Made by a program: the position numbers and the translations under genes. Below the pieces are notes generated by a model. The model worked only from the letters and a program-made list of their open reading frames with translations, had not been told where the DNA came from and did not search any database. From Enhygromyxa salina (GTDB taxonomy: Bacteria; Myxococcota_A; Polyangia; Nannocystales; Nannocystaceae), in NCBI RefSeq assembly GCF_000737335.2, contig NZ_JMCC02000033.1, positions 9,786 to 73,785 of the forward strand: a stretch of DNA of 64,000 nt. The letters are read 5' to 3'. Numbering within the stretch: the first letter of the stretch is position 1; the number at the start of each line of letters is the position of its first letter. Shown here in pieces: positions 10,275-17,608 of this stretch.

Positions 10275-10904
10275 TCAGGCTGCGCTCGGTGAGGCGGGGT
10301 TGGGCGCGCGGATCCTGAGCACTTGGCGCTCGGTGAGGACCATCGACATCGGCACGTCGTGGAGCGCTCGCGGCAGCTCGCTGACCACCTGGATCTCGAA
10401 GCTCAGGCCGATCGCGTACACCGGATACTTGGCCAAGAAGCGATCGACGTAGCCGCTCCCGTGGCCCAACCGGACGCCGCTGCGATCGAAGGCCGGACCC
10501 AAGATGATCGCCGTGTCGATCCGCGCCATGATCTCGTCGTCGTCGAGCTGCGGGGAGGTCCGCGCCGGTTGCTGCAACCCGAAGCGCAGCTGGTGTAGCT
10601 CGCAGGGCCAGGCGTGGGCGTGCAGCTGGCGATCCTTGGGGTCGGCCCGGGGCAGGTAGATCTGCTTGCCGGCGTCGGCGAGGGCTTGGATCAGCGGTCG
10701 GGTCTCGGGCTCGTCGCCAAACGACAGGCACGCCAACACGCCACGCGCGGCCCGAAGTTCGGGCAGCGCGAGCGCGCGCCGGAGCATCTGTGCTTCGGCG
10801 CGCACGCGTTGGTACTGGGGGATCGCTGCGGCGTGCTTGGCCATCAAGCTGCGCAGTCGCTGTTTTTGGGCCGTGGTCTTCGATGCGGAGGCGGTGGTCG
10901 TCAT
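10275..10904 (-). CDS. 5-formyltetrahydrofolate cyclo-ligase family protein
   Basis: This protein is 209 residues from ATG 10904, which overlaps the stop of the flavohaemoglobin gene by four bases (ATGA). The family pattern is visible: an Arg/Lys-rich N-terminal helix (KQRLRSLM), VLACLSFGDEPETRPLIQ, IYLPRA, and the C-terminal loop GPAFDRSGVRLGHGSGYVDRFL, which corresponds to the conserved G.afD..G.RlG.G.GyYDr motif. The enzyme converts 5-formyl-THF to 5,10-methenyl-THF with ATP in the cytosol. Coupling to an NO-detoxifying enzyme is unusual and may simply reflect a shared transcript. Confidence 0.9.
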   Translation of the reverse strand: MTTTASASKTTAQKQRLRSLMAKHAAAIPQYQRVRAEAQMLRRALALPELRAARGVLACLSFGDEPETRPLIQALADAGKQIYLPRADPKDRQLHAHAWPCELHQLRFGLQQPARTSPQLDDDEIMARIDTAIILGPAFDRSGVRLGHGSGYVDRFLAKYPVYAIGLSFEIQVVSELPRALHDVPMSMVLTERQVLRIRAPNPASPSAA

Positions 10905-12133
10905 GATTCCGTGAGGGGCCGCGCGGGGCCGAAGAACTCGAAGTGTCGCCGGGCGCGGGGGACCGCGAGGCGTTCGAGCGCCGCGTCGACTGACACCATG
11001 AATCCGTCGGGCCCGCAGGTCCAGCACTCGATCTCGGCGCGTTCGACCGGGTCGGCGGGCAGCAGCGAGGTGAGCCGCGCGTGATCGAGCAGGCCCACGT
11101 GATCGTAGTCGACCCCAAGGCGCTCGGTGGCCGCCGGCTGCTCATGAATTCGCACGTAGCGAAATCCCGGCGCGACGTTGGCGAGCTCGCGCAGATCGGC
11201 CTCGAGCGGGCGAGACGAGCGGTCGAGCGCCGCGTGGACGAACAACAGCGGACGCGCAGGTTTCGCCGCGACGCTGGCGGCGGCCATGCTGAACAAGGGC
11301 GTGACCCCCACGCCGCCCGCGAGCAACACGATCGCGTGATCGCCGGCCGTCGGATCGAGCGTGAAGCAGCCGCAGGGCATGGTCAGGTTGAGCTTCGCGC
11401 CAAGCTCGAGAGCCTGCGTCAGGCGATTCGAGACGACCCCCGGCTCGTGCTGATCCCTGGCGGGCTCGGCCTTGATCACGAACCGCCAGCTGTCGCCGCC
11501 CGGCGCCTGCGTGATGCTGTACTGGCGCAGCGCGAGCGAGTCGGCGCCCGGCAGCGCAACGGACACGTGCTGCCCGGGCGCGAACGTAGGCAGGCGCTGG
11601 CGGTCGACTGGGCTGACCCGCAGCGAGGTGATCATGGGCGTCAGCGCGCGGCGCTCGACCACCTCGAATTCGCGCAGGCCCGTCCACCCGCCCGGGGCGA
11701 CGCGTTGCTGCTCGTACACGCCTCGCTCGGCGGCGATGCAGACGTCGGCCAGCTCACCGTAGGCAGCCGCCCACGTGTCCATGAGCTCGGGCGTGGCGGC
11801 GTCGCCAAGCACCTCGGCGATCGCCGCGAGCAGGTGGCCACCCACGACGTCGTACTGGATCGGTTGTACCTGCACGGCGACGTGCTTGTGAACGATGACC
11901 GCGAGCGCGTCGTGCAGGACCTCGAGCTCGTCGAGGTGCTCGGCGTAGGCCACGATCGCCCCCGCCAGCGCGCCCTGCTGACCGTCGGGGTGCATGTGCG
12001 CGGGGTTGAACATGCGCGCGACCTCCGGGTTGGCGGCGAACATGCGCCGGTACATTGCCTGCGTGATTGGGATGGCCTGTTCGCGCAGGGTGGGGAGGGA
12101 AGCGCGGATGAGCTCGATCTGAGTGGGGAGCAT
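10901..12133 (-). CDS. hmp: Flavohaemoglobin / nitric oxide dioxygenase
   Basis: This 410-residue protein has an N-terminal globin domain (to about 140) with B10 Tyr28 (AMYRRMF), distal Gln52/53 and proximal His84 (VHKH). The ferredoxin-reductase FAD domain follows, with LRQYSIT as the FAD-binding RxYS motif. The NAD domain has LLAGGVGVTPLFSM, WTCGPDGFM and a C-terminal FEFFGP. ATG 12133 aligns with the known Hmp N-terminus. The enzyme oxidises NO to nitrate using O2 and NAD(P)H. It is divergent from norR, with a sigma-54 promoter and NorR-type sites in the gap, so NO-induced expression is strongly suggested. The downstream cyclo-ligase gene is coupled. Confidence 0.96.
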   Translation of the reverse strand: MLPTQIELIRASLPTLREQAIPITQAMYRRMFAANPEVARMFNPAHMHPDGQQGALAGAIVAYAEHLDELEVLHDALAVIVHKHVAVQVQPIQYDVVGGHLLAAIAEVLGDAATPELMDTWAAAYGELADVCIAAERGVYEQQRVAPGGWTGLREFEVVERRALTPMITSLRVSPVDRQRLPTFAPGQHVSVALPGADSLALRQYSITQAPGGDSWRFVIKAEPARDQHEPGVVSNRLTQALELGAKLNLTMPCGCFTLDPTAGDHAIVLLAGGVGVTPLFSMAAASVAAKPARPLLFVHAALDRSSRPLEADLRELANVAPGFRYVRIHEQPAATERLGVDYDHVGLLDHARLTSLLPADPVERAEIECWTCGPDGFMVSVDAALERLAVPRARRHFEFFGPARPLTES

Positions 12134-12147
12134 TGCGCGGCTCAAAC

Positions 12148-12162
12148 GCAAGCGTCGTGCCA
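12148..12162 (-). promoter_or_regulatory. Sigma-54 (-24/-12) promoter of hmp
   Basis: On the minus strand the sequence reads TGGCACGACGCTTGC, an exact match to the sigma-54 consensus TGGCACG-N4-TTGC. The -24 GG is at 12161-12160 and the -12 GC at 12149-12148. By the usual spacing the transcript would start near 12136, only about three bases before the hmp ATG at 12133. This implies a nearly leaderless mRNA unless initiation is displaced. The adjacent gene encodes a sigma-54 activator (NorR), which supports the call. Confidence 0.85.
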
Positions 12163-12225
12163 CCGCTAATTCTAGGCGTCCGGTCGATCTAGCGGCGATG
12201 CCTGGGGTCGCTGCGAGCGAGCGTG

Positions 12226-12236
12226 GTCGTTTGGAC
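12226..12236. promoter_or_regulatory. Second, weaker NorR-type site (GT-N7-AC)
   Basis: The sequence GTCGTTTGGAC fits the GT-N7-AC core known for NorR binding sites. Its centre is about 23 bp, roughly two helical turns, from the stronger palindrome at 12246-12262. It lies on the hmp-proximal side, about 65 bp upstream of the -24 element. The flanks are less symmetrical than in the main site. Confidence 0.5.
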
Positions 12237-12245
12237 GCCGACGGT

Positions 12246-12262
12246 GTTGTCAATGGGACAAC
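12246..12262. promoter_or_regulatory. NorR-type enhancer site, perfect palindrome
   Basis: The sequence GTTGTCAATGGGACAAC is a perfect 6-bp inverted repeat around a 5-bp centre and contains GT-N7-AC. It sits between divergent hmp and norR, about 85 bp upstream of the hmp -24 box, a normal distance for a sigma-54 enhancer. It lies 50 bp before the norR ATG, so autoregulation is possible. Confidence 0.75.
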
Positions 12263-12311
12263 GGCCGCACTTCTGGCGCTTGCCGTTCGCGAGCCCTGCT
12301 CTTAGGTAGGC

Positions 12312-13799
12312 ATGGTGCGCCGGACCTTTGCTCGAAACCTGCTCGCCGCTGCCCGCTGCTTCGAGGGTGAGCGCGCTCCGGGCCCCGCGGTGGTCGGGCG
12401 CGTGCTCGGGCTCCTGCGGGATGCCACGGGCGCCGACGCGGTCGCGCTGCTGACCGGTGAGGGTCAGGCGCTGCGCGTGAGCGGGGCCACCGGCCTGCTC
12501 GGGCGCGCGCGTGGGCTTCGGCTCGAGGTCGACGCGCACCCCCGGCTGAGCGCGCTGGTCGACGCCTCGTCGCCGCTGGTGTTTGCGCCCGACGATCCGC
12601 GCCCGGATCCCTGGGACGGCTTCTTGCTGGTGGATCCCAAGGCCAAGGTTCACGCCTGCGCTGGCGCTGCGCTGCGTGGGACCGACGCGCGTTCGTGCGG
12701 GGTGGTCACGCTCGACGCCGCGTCACCGCAGGCGTTCGGCGGCGAGATCGTCGGGGAGTTGGCTAGCTTCGCCGCGCTGCTCGAGCTGGCGATCGACATG
12801 GATCAGCCTGCTCTCGCGCCGCGCACCCGCGCGTCCACGCGCGAGCTCATTGGCCACAGCCCCGCAATGCAGAAGCTGCGCCGCGAGATCGAGCTGGTCG
12901 CGCCAAGCAATTTGCCCGTGTTGATCGAAGGGGAGACCGGGGTTGGCAAGGAGCTGGTCGCAGAGGCGATCCACGCCGCGTCGACGCGCGCCGCGGGTCC
13001 CTTGGTGCGGGTCAATTGTGCGGCGCTGCCAGAGTCGCTGGCCGAGAGCGAGCTGTTTGGTCACCGTCGCGGCGCGTTCACGGGGGCGGTCACAAACTAC
13101 CGGGGAGCGTTCGCGCGGGCCGACGGCGGCACGCTGCTGCTCGACGAGTTTGGCGAGCTCGAGCCGCGCCTGCAGGCCAAGATGTTGCGCGTGCTGCAAG
13201 ACGGCGAGCTCGCGGTGCTCGGTGAAGAGCGGACCCAACGGGTCGACGTGCGGGTGATCGCGGCGAGCAATCAGGACCTCTCGCAGGCCGTCGCCGCGGG
13301 TCGGTTTCGGGCGGATCTGTGGTACCGCGTCGCTGGCTACCGCGTTCGGGTTCCGGCTCTGCGCGAGCGCGAGCGCGACATCCTGATGCTCGCCGGATAC
13401 TTCCTGGATCAAGCTGGCGCCGGCCTGGGTCTGCTCGAGGCCAAGCTCTCGCCCGCCGCACAGCGCTGCGTGGTCGAGTACCCGTGGCCTGGCAACGTGC
13501 GCGAGCTCGAGCACCGGGTCGCCCGCGCGTGTCTGCGCGTCGCCGCTCGCTCACCGGTGCTGCCCGCCGTCGTTGGCCCTGAAGACCTCGAGCTCGAGCG
13601 CGACGAGGCTGCGCGACCTCACCTGGCCGTGCTCGACGAGCTCCCCGCCAACGGCCTCGCCGCGGCCGTCGAAGATCTGCGCCGGGCCTTGATCGAGCGA
13701 GCGGTCGCGCTGTCGAACGGAAACTGGGCCGAGGCCGCGCGCCGGCTCCAGATCGATCGCAGCAACCTCCACCGCATGGCCCGCCGCCTCGACATGTGA
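12312..13799 (+). CDS. norR: NorR, NO-responsive sigma-54-dependent activator
   Basis: This 495-residue protein has an N-terminal GAF domain (about 25-165) that keeps the residues reported as ligands or structural partners of the mononuclear iron in NorR. These are Arg78 in HPRL, Asp99 and Asp102 in PDPWDG, His114 and Cys116 in KVHACAG, and Asp135 in VTLDA. The AAA+ domain has Walker A GETGVGKE (207-214), the sigma-54 contact loop GAFTGA (254-259) and LLLDEFGELE. A Fis-type HTH closes the protein (WAEAARRLQIDRSNLHRMARRL). Start ATG 12312. It should activate hmp from the sites in the upstream gap when NO binds the iron centre. Confidence 0.95.
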   Translation: MVRRTFARNLLAAARCFEGERAPGPAVVGRVLGLLRDATGADAVALLTGEGQALRVSGATGLLGRARGLRLEVDAHPRLSALVDASSPLVFAPDDPRPDPWDGFLLVDPKAKVHACAGAALRGTDARSCGVVTLDAASPQAFGGEIVGELASFAALLELAIDMDQPALAPRTRASTRELIGHSPAMQKLRREIELVAPSNLPVLIEGETGVGKELVAEAIHAASTRAAGPLVRVNCAALPESLAESELFGHRRGAFTGAVTNYRGAFARADGGTLLLDEFGELEPRLQAKMLRVLQDGELAVLGEERTQRVDVRVIAASNQDLSQAVAAGRFRADLWYRVAGYRVRVPALRERERDILMLAGYFLDQAGAGLGLLEAKLSPAAQRCVVEYPWPGNVRELEHRVARACLRVAARSPVLPAVVGPEDLELERDEAARPHLAVLDELPANGLAAAVEDLRRALIERAVALSNGNWAEAARRLQIDRSNLHRMARRLDM

Positions 13800-13829
13800 G
13801 CGGGCAGCGCGTGTGCTACCTAGCTCTAC

Positions 13830-15293
13830 GTGTTGCGCTCGCGATCGTCGGTGTTCGTGCTCCTCCTGTGTTGTAGCGCGCTGCTGAGCGGTTGCTGGAA
13901 CCGCGAGGCCGTGTGGGAGGCGACGGACGCCCATCGCTCGTCGGTCGTGCGCCCAGGCGAGAGTGAGGCCGATCGCCTGTACCGGCACGGCCGCGATTGC
14001 ATGGACACGATCGAGCGTGATGACTGCGCGATCGACTACTTCGAGCAGCTGATCGAGCTTGGGCCCGACCGCCGCGAGCTGATCGGCGACGCGACGTTTC
14101 GACTCGTCGAGCTGTACCGCCGCCACGACAAGGCCGAGTCCGCCACCTTGCTGCTGCGCAAGTTCTGGGAGCTCGGCATGGGTCGGATCAGCGCTGGGGT
14201 CGTGCCGCACAGCACCCGGTTCGCGCCCGAGACCGTGACCACGCTGTTCATGGTCGACGTCGAGCGGCTCGAGCAAAGCGGGCTGCACCGCGCGCTCCCG
14301 CAGGACGCGAAGGACATGATGTTCACCTGCGATCAGGCCCTGCGCGAGCGGCTGGGCGAGCAGGCCAAGGCCCGACGCGAGGCCAAAGAGCAGGCCAAGC
14401 TCGCGACGATGACCGAGAAAGAGCGCGAGGACTACCAAAGGCGGCGCAAGCAGCTTCGGTTTGGACGCGGCGATGACAAGTCCAAGGGCAAGTCCAAGCC
14501 CAAGGAGATCGAGACCGTGTACTCGGCCGGTGGCTTTTGCAAGCTCGCGGCCGCGCTCGGGCTCGCAGATCCCCGCGACTTCGAAAAATTTCTAGGCGCC
14601 AGCAACCACGCGGATCAACGGGTTTCGCTGGCGATCATGCGGATCGACGAGCTCGAGGCCAAGCTCGCCGCCGCGGCCGAGGCCGGCCACATCGTCGCCG
14701 AGCCGATGCCACAGATCGAAGGCCGGGACCTCGCCGCCATGACCCAGGGCATGCGCGACAAGCTGCGGGTCTGGACCCTGAGCGACTTCGAGTACGACGG
14801 CGCGCCCGTCCAGCTGCTGACCCTCGACCGCGGCGAGCTGACGATGGCGCCCAAGGCGATGATTCAAGGTCTGCTGCAGGCCCGCGCGCACGACCAGGAT
14901 CGCCTGCACCCCAAGCTGCAAGAGCTGCTTGGCCAGGTCCCGCCCGAGGTCACCTTCGTGTCGCTGATCACCCCAGAGGCGACCGCAGCGTTCTTGGCCG
15001 AGATGGGCACGATGGGTCGGCTGCTGCCAAACCCCGCCGGCCTCATGATCGCGGCGGTCGTCTATGACTACGCCGGGCTGTTCGTGCGCGTGCCGACCGA
15101 GGACTCGGTCAAGGCCTGGGTGCTGCTCTCGCTCGCCCGCAAGTTGATCGTCAACGAAGACGAAGCCGCGCGCGCGGGCGAAGAGGACTTCATGGGCAAC
15201 TTGGATATCTCGCAGACGCGCGACGGCAAGGCGCTGCTGATGACCAACATCCTGACCTCCGGCGCGGTGACGAACATGTTCTTGGGAGGTTGA
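13830..15293 (+). CDS. Predicted lipoprotein, unknown function
   Basis: This 487-residue protein starts with GTG 13830. The N-terminus is a short lipoprotein signal (SVFVLLLCCSALLSGC) with lipobox LSGC and the mature Cys at about residue 22. A helical, TPR-like N-terminal part follows (AIDYFEQLIELGPDRRELI, then RLVELYRRHDKAE). Next come a highly charged Lys/Arg/Glu stretch (about 170-220) and a C-terminal domain of about 270 residues with mixed alpha/beta character. I recognise no enzyme motif. It lies 30 bp after norR and could be read from the same transcript, but there is no evident link to NO. Confidence 0.75.
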   Translation: MLRSRSSVFVLLLCCSALLSGCWNREAVWEATDAHRSSVVRPGESEADRLYRHGRDCMDTIERDDCAIDYFEQLIELGPDRRELIGDATFRLVELYRRHDKAESATLLLRKFWELGMGRISAGVVPHSTRFAPETVTTLFMVDVERLEQSGLHRALPQDAKDMMFTCDQALRERLGEQAKARREAKEQAKLATMTEKEREDYQRRRKQLRFGRGDDKSKGKSKPKEIETVYSAGGFCKLAAALGLADPRDFEKFLGASNHADQRVSLAIMRIDELEAKLAAAAEAGHIVAEPMPQIEGRDLAAMTQGMRDKLRVWTLSDFEYDGAPVQLLTLDRGELTMAPKAMIQGLLQARAHDQDRLHPKLQELLGQVPPEVTFVSLITPEATAAFLAEMGTMGRLLPNPAGLMIAAVVYDYAGLFVRVPTEDSVKAWVLLSLARKLIVNEDEAARAGEEDFMGNLDISQTRDGKALLMTNILTSGAVTNMFLGG

Positions 15294-15315
15294 CCGGACC
15301 GGAGGCCCGACCCAG

Positions 15316-16188
15316 CTACGAGCGCAGCTTCACGAGCAGCTCGCCGTGCGCGGCCATCGAGTCGGCGTCGTAGGTGATCGAGTCGCCGGGCACCTGCAGG
15401 CAGTAGCTGCCGTGGCCGTCGTTGCGGATCCAGCGATCCCAGAACCCGGGGACTTGCTCTTCTAGATCTTTGCGCAGGCGATTGAGCGCCTGGCGTGTGC
15501 CGCTTTGGATCTCTGGCACGTCGAGCAGCGACAGGTGTTGCCCTGGCGCTCGCTTGGCGTGCACGGCCAGCCGGCCAAACAGGCGAAACCGCTGCTCGGA
15601 CAACAGCAGCTCTTTGCCGTTGATCTCGAGGTTGCAGCGGCGGCGGTCGTAGGTGCCGATCAGGTGGATCGCTGGTGGACCTTGCTCGGCCCCGGCCTCG
15701 CGGGTGGCACCGCCCGGTCCGCGCTCGCGGGCGACGGACCCTGGCACATCGGCGACGGCCTCGTAGCGCTCCTCGCTGCGGCGCGCGAGCAGCTGCTTGA
15801 TCGCGGCCTCCGGTGACTCTTTGCCGCCGTCGAAGGGCTTCTTGATGAAGTCGTCCGCGCCCTCACGCAGCGCGCGACGGCAGTACTCGTGGTCGTCGCC
15901 GTGGGCGGTCATCACGATCACGCCGGGCCGGCGCGCGTCGGGTAGCGAGACGATCCGCTCGAGCAAGGTGAAGCCAATCTCGAGCCGCGGCAGCCGACCC
16001 TCGCGCAGCGGGATCTTGAGATCCAGCAGCACGTAGTCGAACATCGTGTCCTCGAGCAGGGCCAGGGCGTTCTCCTGCGAGCTGGCCGAGCTGACCTCGT
16101 GGCCTAGAGACTCGATGGTCTCTTTGATGAGATCGAGCAACGTTGGATCGTCCTCGACGACGAGCGCTACCTGCTTGGTTCGGGCCAT
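15316..16188 (-). CDS. Response regulator with C-terminal winged-helix domain
   Basis: This protein is 290 residues from ATG 16188. The receiver domain has acidic pocket VEDD (about 11-14), phospho-acceptor Asp56 (YVLLDLKIP), a Thr/Ser switch region (GVIVMTAHG) and a Lys in FIKKPFDGG. A linker of about 50 residues leads to a winged-helix-like region (LEINGKELLLSEQRFRLFGRL, then RQALNRLRKDLEE and NDGHGSYCL), similar to Trans_reg_C domains. It lies 177 bp downstream of the HEAT-like histidine kinase on the same strand and is its probable partner. It is convergent with the lipoprotein gene ending at 15293. Confidence 0.88.
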   Translation of the reverse strand: MARTKQVALVVEDDPTLLDLIKETIESLGHEVSSASSQENALALLEDTMFDYVLLDLKIPLREGRLPRLEIGFTLLERIVSLPDARRPGVIVMTAHGDDHEYCRRALREGADDFIKKPFDGGKESPEAAIKQLLARRSEERYEAVADVPGSVARERGPGGATREAGAEQGPPAIHLIGTYDRRRCNLEINGKELLLSEQRFRLFGRLAVHAKRAPGQHLSLLDVPEIQSGTRQALNRLRKDLEEQVPGFWDRWIRNDGHGSYCLQVPGDSITYDADSMAAHGELLVKLRS

Positions 16189-16365
16189 TGGGCACAGTAT
16201 AGGGGCCTCGCGAGATCCCGATGATCTGGCTTGGATCGTGGCGCGGGTGGGATCGCAGATCCGGGTAGATCTGGCGTGTGTGGCCGAAAACGGGAGATTT
16301 GCGTGATCACCGAGTGCGCCGCGGACTTCCCGCAAAGTGGTCTTTTGGCCAGGTGCCGGCCGAGC

Positions 16366-17607
16366 TCAGTCCTCGATCGTCGGGAACATGCAGATCACAG
16401 CAGTCCCCGAGTCCGGCGTGCTCTCGATCTCGAAGGTCCCACGACACTCGCGTTCGATGATCTTCTTGGCCAGCGGCAGCCCGACCCCGGTGTGCTTGTC
16501 GTCTTTCTTGCTCGACACCATTGGCAACAGGGCCTGGCGGATCTCTTCGGGCCCCATGCCATAGCCGCTGTCTTCGACGCTGAGTCGAACCCAGCCGCGG
16601 CGGGGAACTGTCGCGCTCAAGGTCACGCGTCCGTCACCTTCGACGGCCTCGATCGCGTTCTTGGCCAAGCTCGACATCGCCTGAATCAGGCGCACGCGCG
16701 GCACGTGAACGCAGGTCGCCGAGGCGATGCCAGCCTCGACCTCGAAGCTCACGCTGGCGGGGATGTCGAGGGCGTCACGCACGATCTCGGCGACCTTGTC
16801 GAGCATCGCGACCACGGGCACGTCTTCACAGTCGAGCTTGGGCTCGTCGACCAGGCGCTTGGTGTCGTCGAGCATCAGCTGCAAGAAGTTGGTGCGCTCG
16901 CGGGCGATCCGAAGCGTGCGCTCATACACGTTCTTGCTGGTGTTGCTCTGCTCGAGGCTGGCGTGCAGCTTGGTCAGCGCGTCGAGCAAGCTGGCGACGA
17001 CGGTCCGCATCTCGTGGGTGGTCTCGTTGGTAAGCAGCCGATACTTCTGATCCGCGATCCGCTCGGCGGCGCTGGCGACCCGCTCGCCGTGATCCTCGCG
17101 GAGCTTGCGGAGCTCGATGGCGACCTCGTCGATCTCGTCGGTCTTGGCTTGGTAGGCAAAGTCGAGCTCGCGCCGCTTGGCCGCGGATCCGCGCGCGGCC
17201 TTGGCCACGAAGCTGTTGTCGTCGGTGTCGAGCCGCGCCGCGATCACGGCGTAGTCGGGGTGCTCGAGGTACGCGAGCGCGCGCGCGACCAACAGCCGGA
17301 CCTCCCACTTGCTGTCTTCGCTGTAGATCAGCAATTGCTCGGCGATCGCCCGGACCCGCTGGGCCGAGGGGTGGCTGTGCAGCTCCTCGATCATCGCGCT
17401 GACGGCCGCGCCCCGATCCTTCCACGAGCGATCGTCGTGCTTCTCGAGCCCCGCGGACTTGGGCTTGGGCTCGGCCCCGTCGTCGTCCGATTTGGCGGTC
17501 TCGGGCGGGGGCTCGGCCGGCTTGCTGCGCTTCTTGGCCCGCGACTTGGTGCTGGCGCCCTTCTTGCTCGACGCGGACGGCTTGCGTTTGCTGGGTCGTG
17601 CGCTCAT
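16366..17607 (-). CDS. Soluble histidine kinase with HEAT-like N-terminal region
   Basis: This protein is 413 residues from ATG 17607, one base after the stop of the upstream ATPase gene; an earlier ATG at 17619 would overlap it. The first 55 residues are a Lys/Ser/Pro-rich disordered tail. Residues about 60-145 look like HEAT-type helical repeats (WEVRLLVARALAYLEHPDYAVI). A coiled coil follows, then the H-box with His198 (NETTHEMRT), N-box with Asn317 (SLAKNAIEAVEG), G1 DSGYGM (about 346-351) and G2 TGVGLPLAKKIIE. No transmembrane segment is visible, so it senses a cytosolic signal. The HEAT-like call is by pattern only. Confidence 0.87.
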   Translation of the reverse strand: MSARPSKRKPSASSKKGASTKSRAKKRSKPAEPPPETAKSDDDGAEPKPKSAGLEKHDDRSWKDRGAAVSAMIEELHSHPSAQRVRAIAEQLLIYSEDSKWEVRLLVARALAYLEHPDYAVIAARLDTDDNSFVAKAARGSAAKRRELDFAYQAKTDEIDEVAIELRKLREDHGERVASAAERIADQKYRLLTNETTHEMRTVVASLLDALTKLHASLEQSNTSKNVYERTLRIARERTNFLQLMLDDTKRLVDEPKLDCEDVPVVAMLDKVAEIVRDALDIPASVSFEVEAGIASATCVHVPRVRLIQAMSSLAKNAIEAVEGDGRVTLSATVPRRGWVRLSVEDSGYGMGPEEIRQALLPMVSSKKDDKHTGVGLPLAKKIIERECRGTFEIESTPDSGTAVICMFPTIED

Positions 17608-17608
17608 C

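Noticed and set aside
12260..12290. Second sigma-54 promoter facing norR (TGGCGC...)
   Set aside because: The GG and GC elements do not have the required 10-bp spacing.
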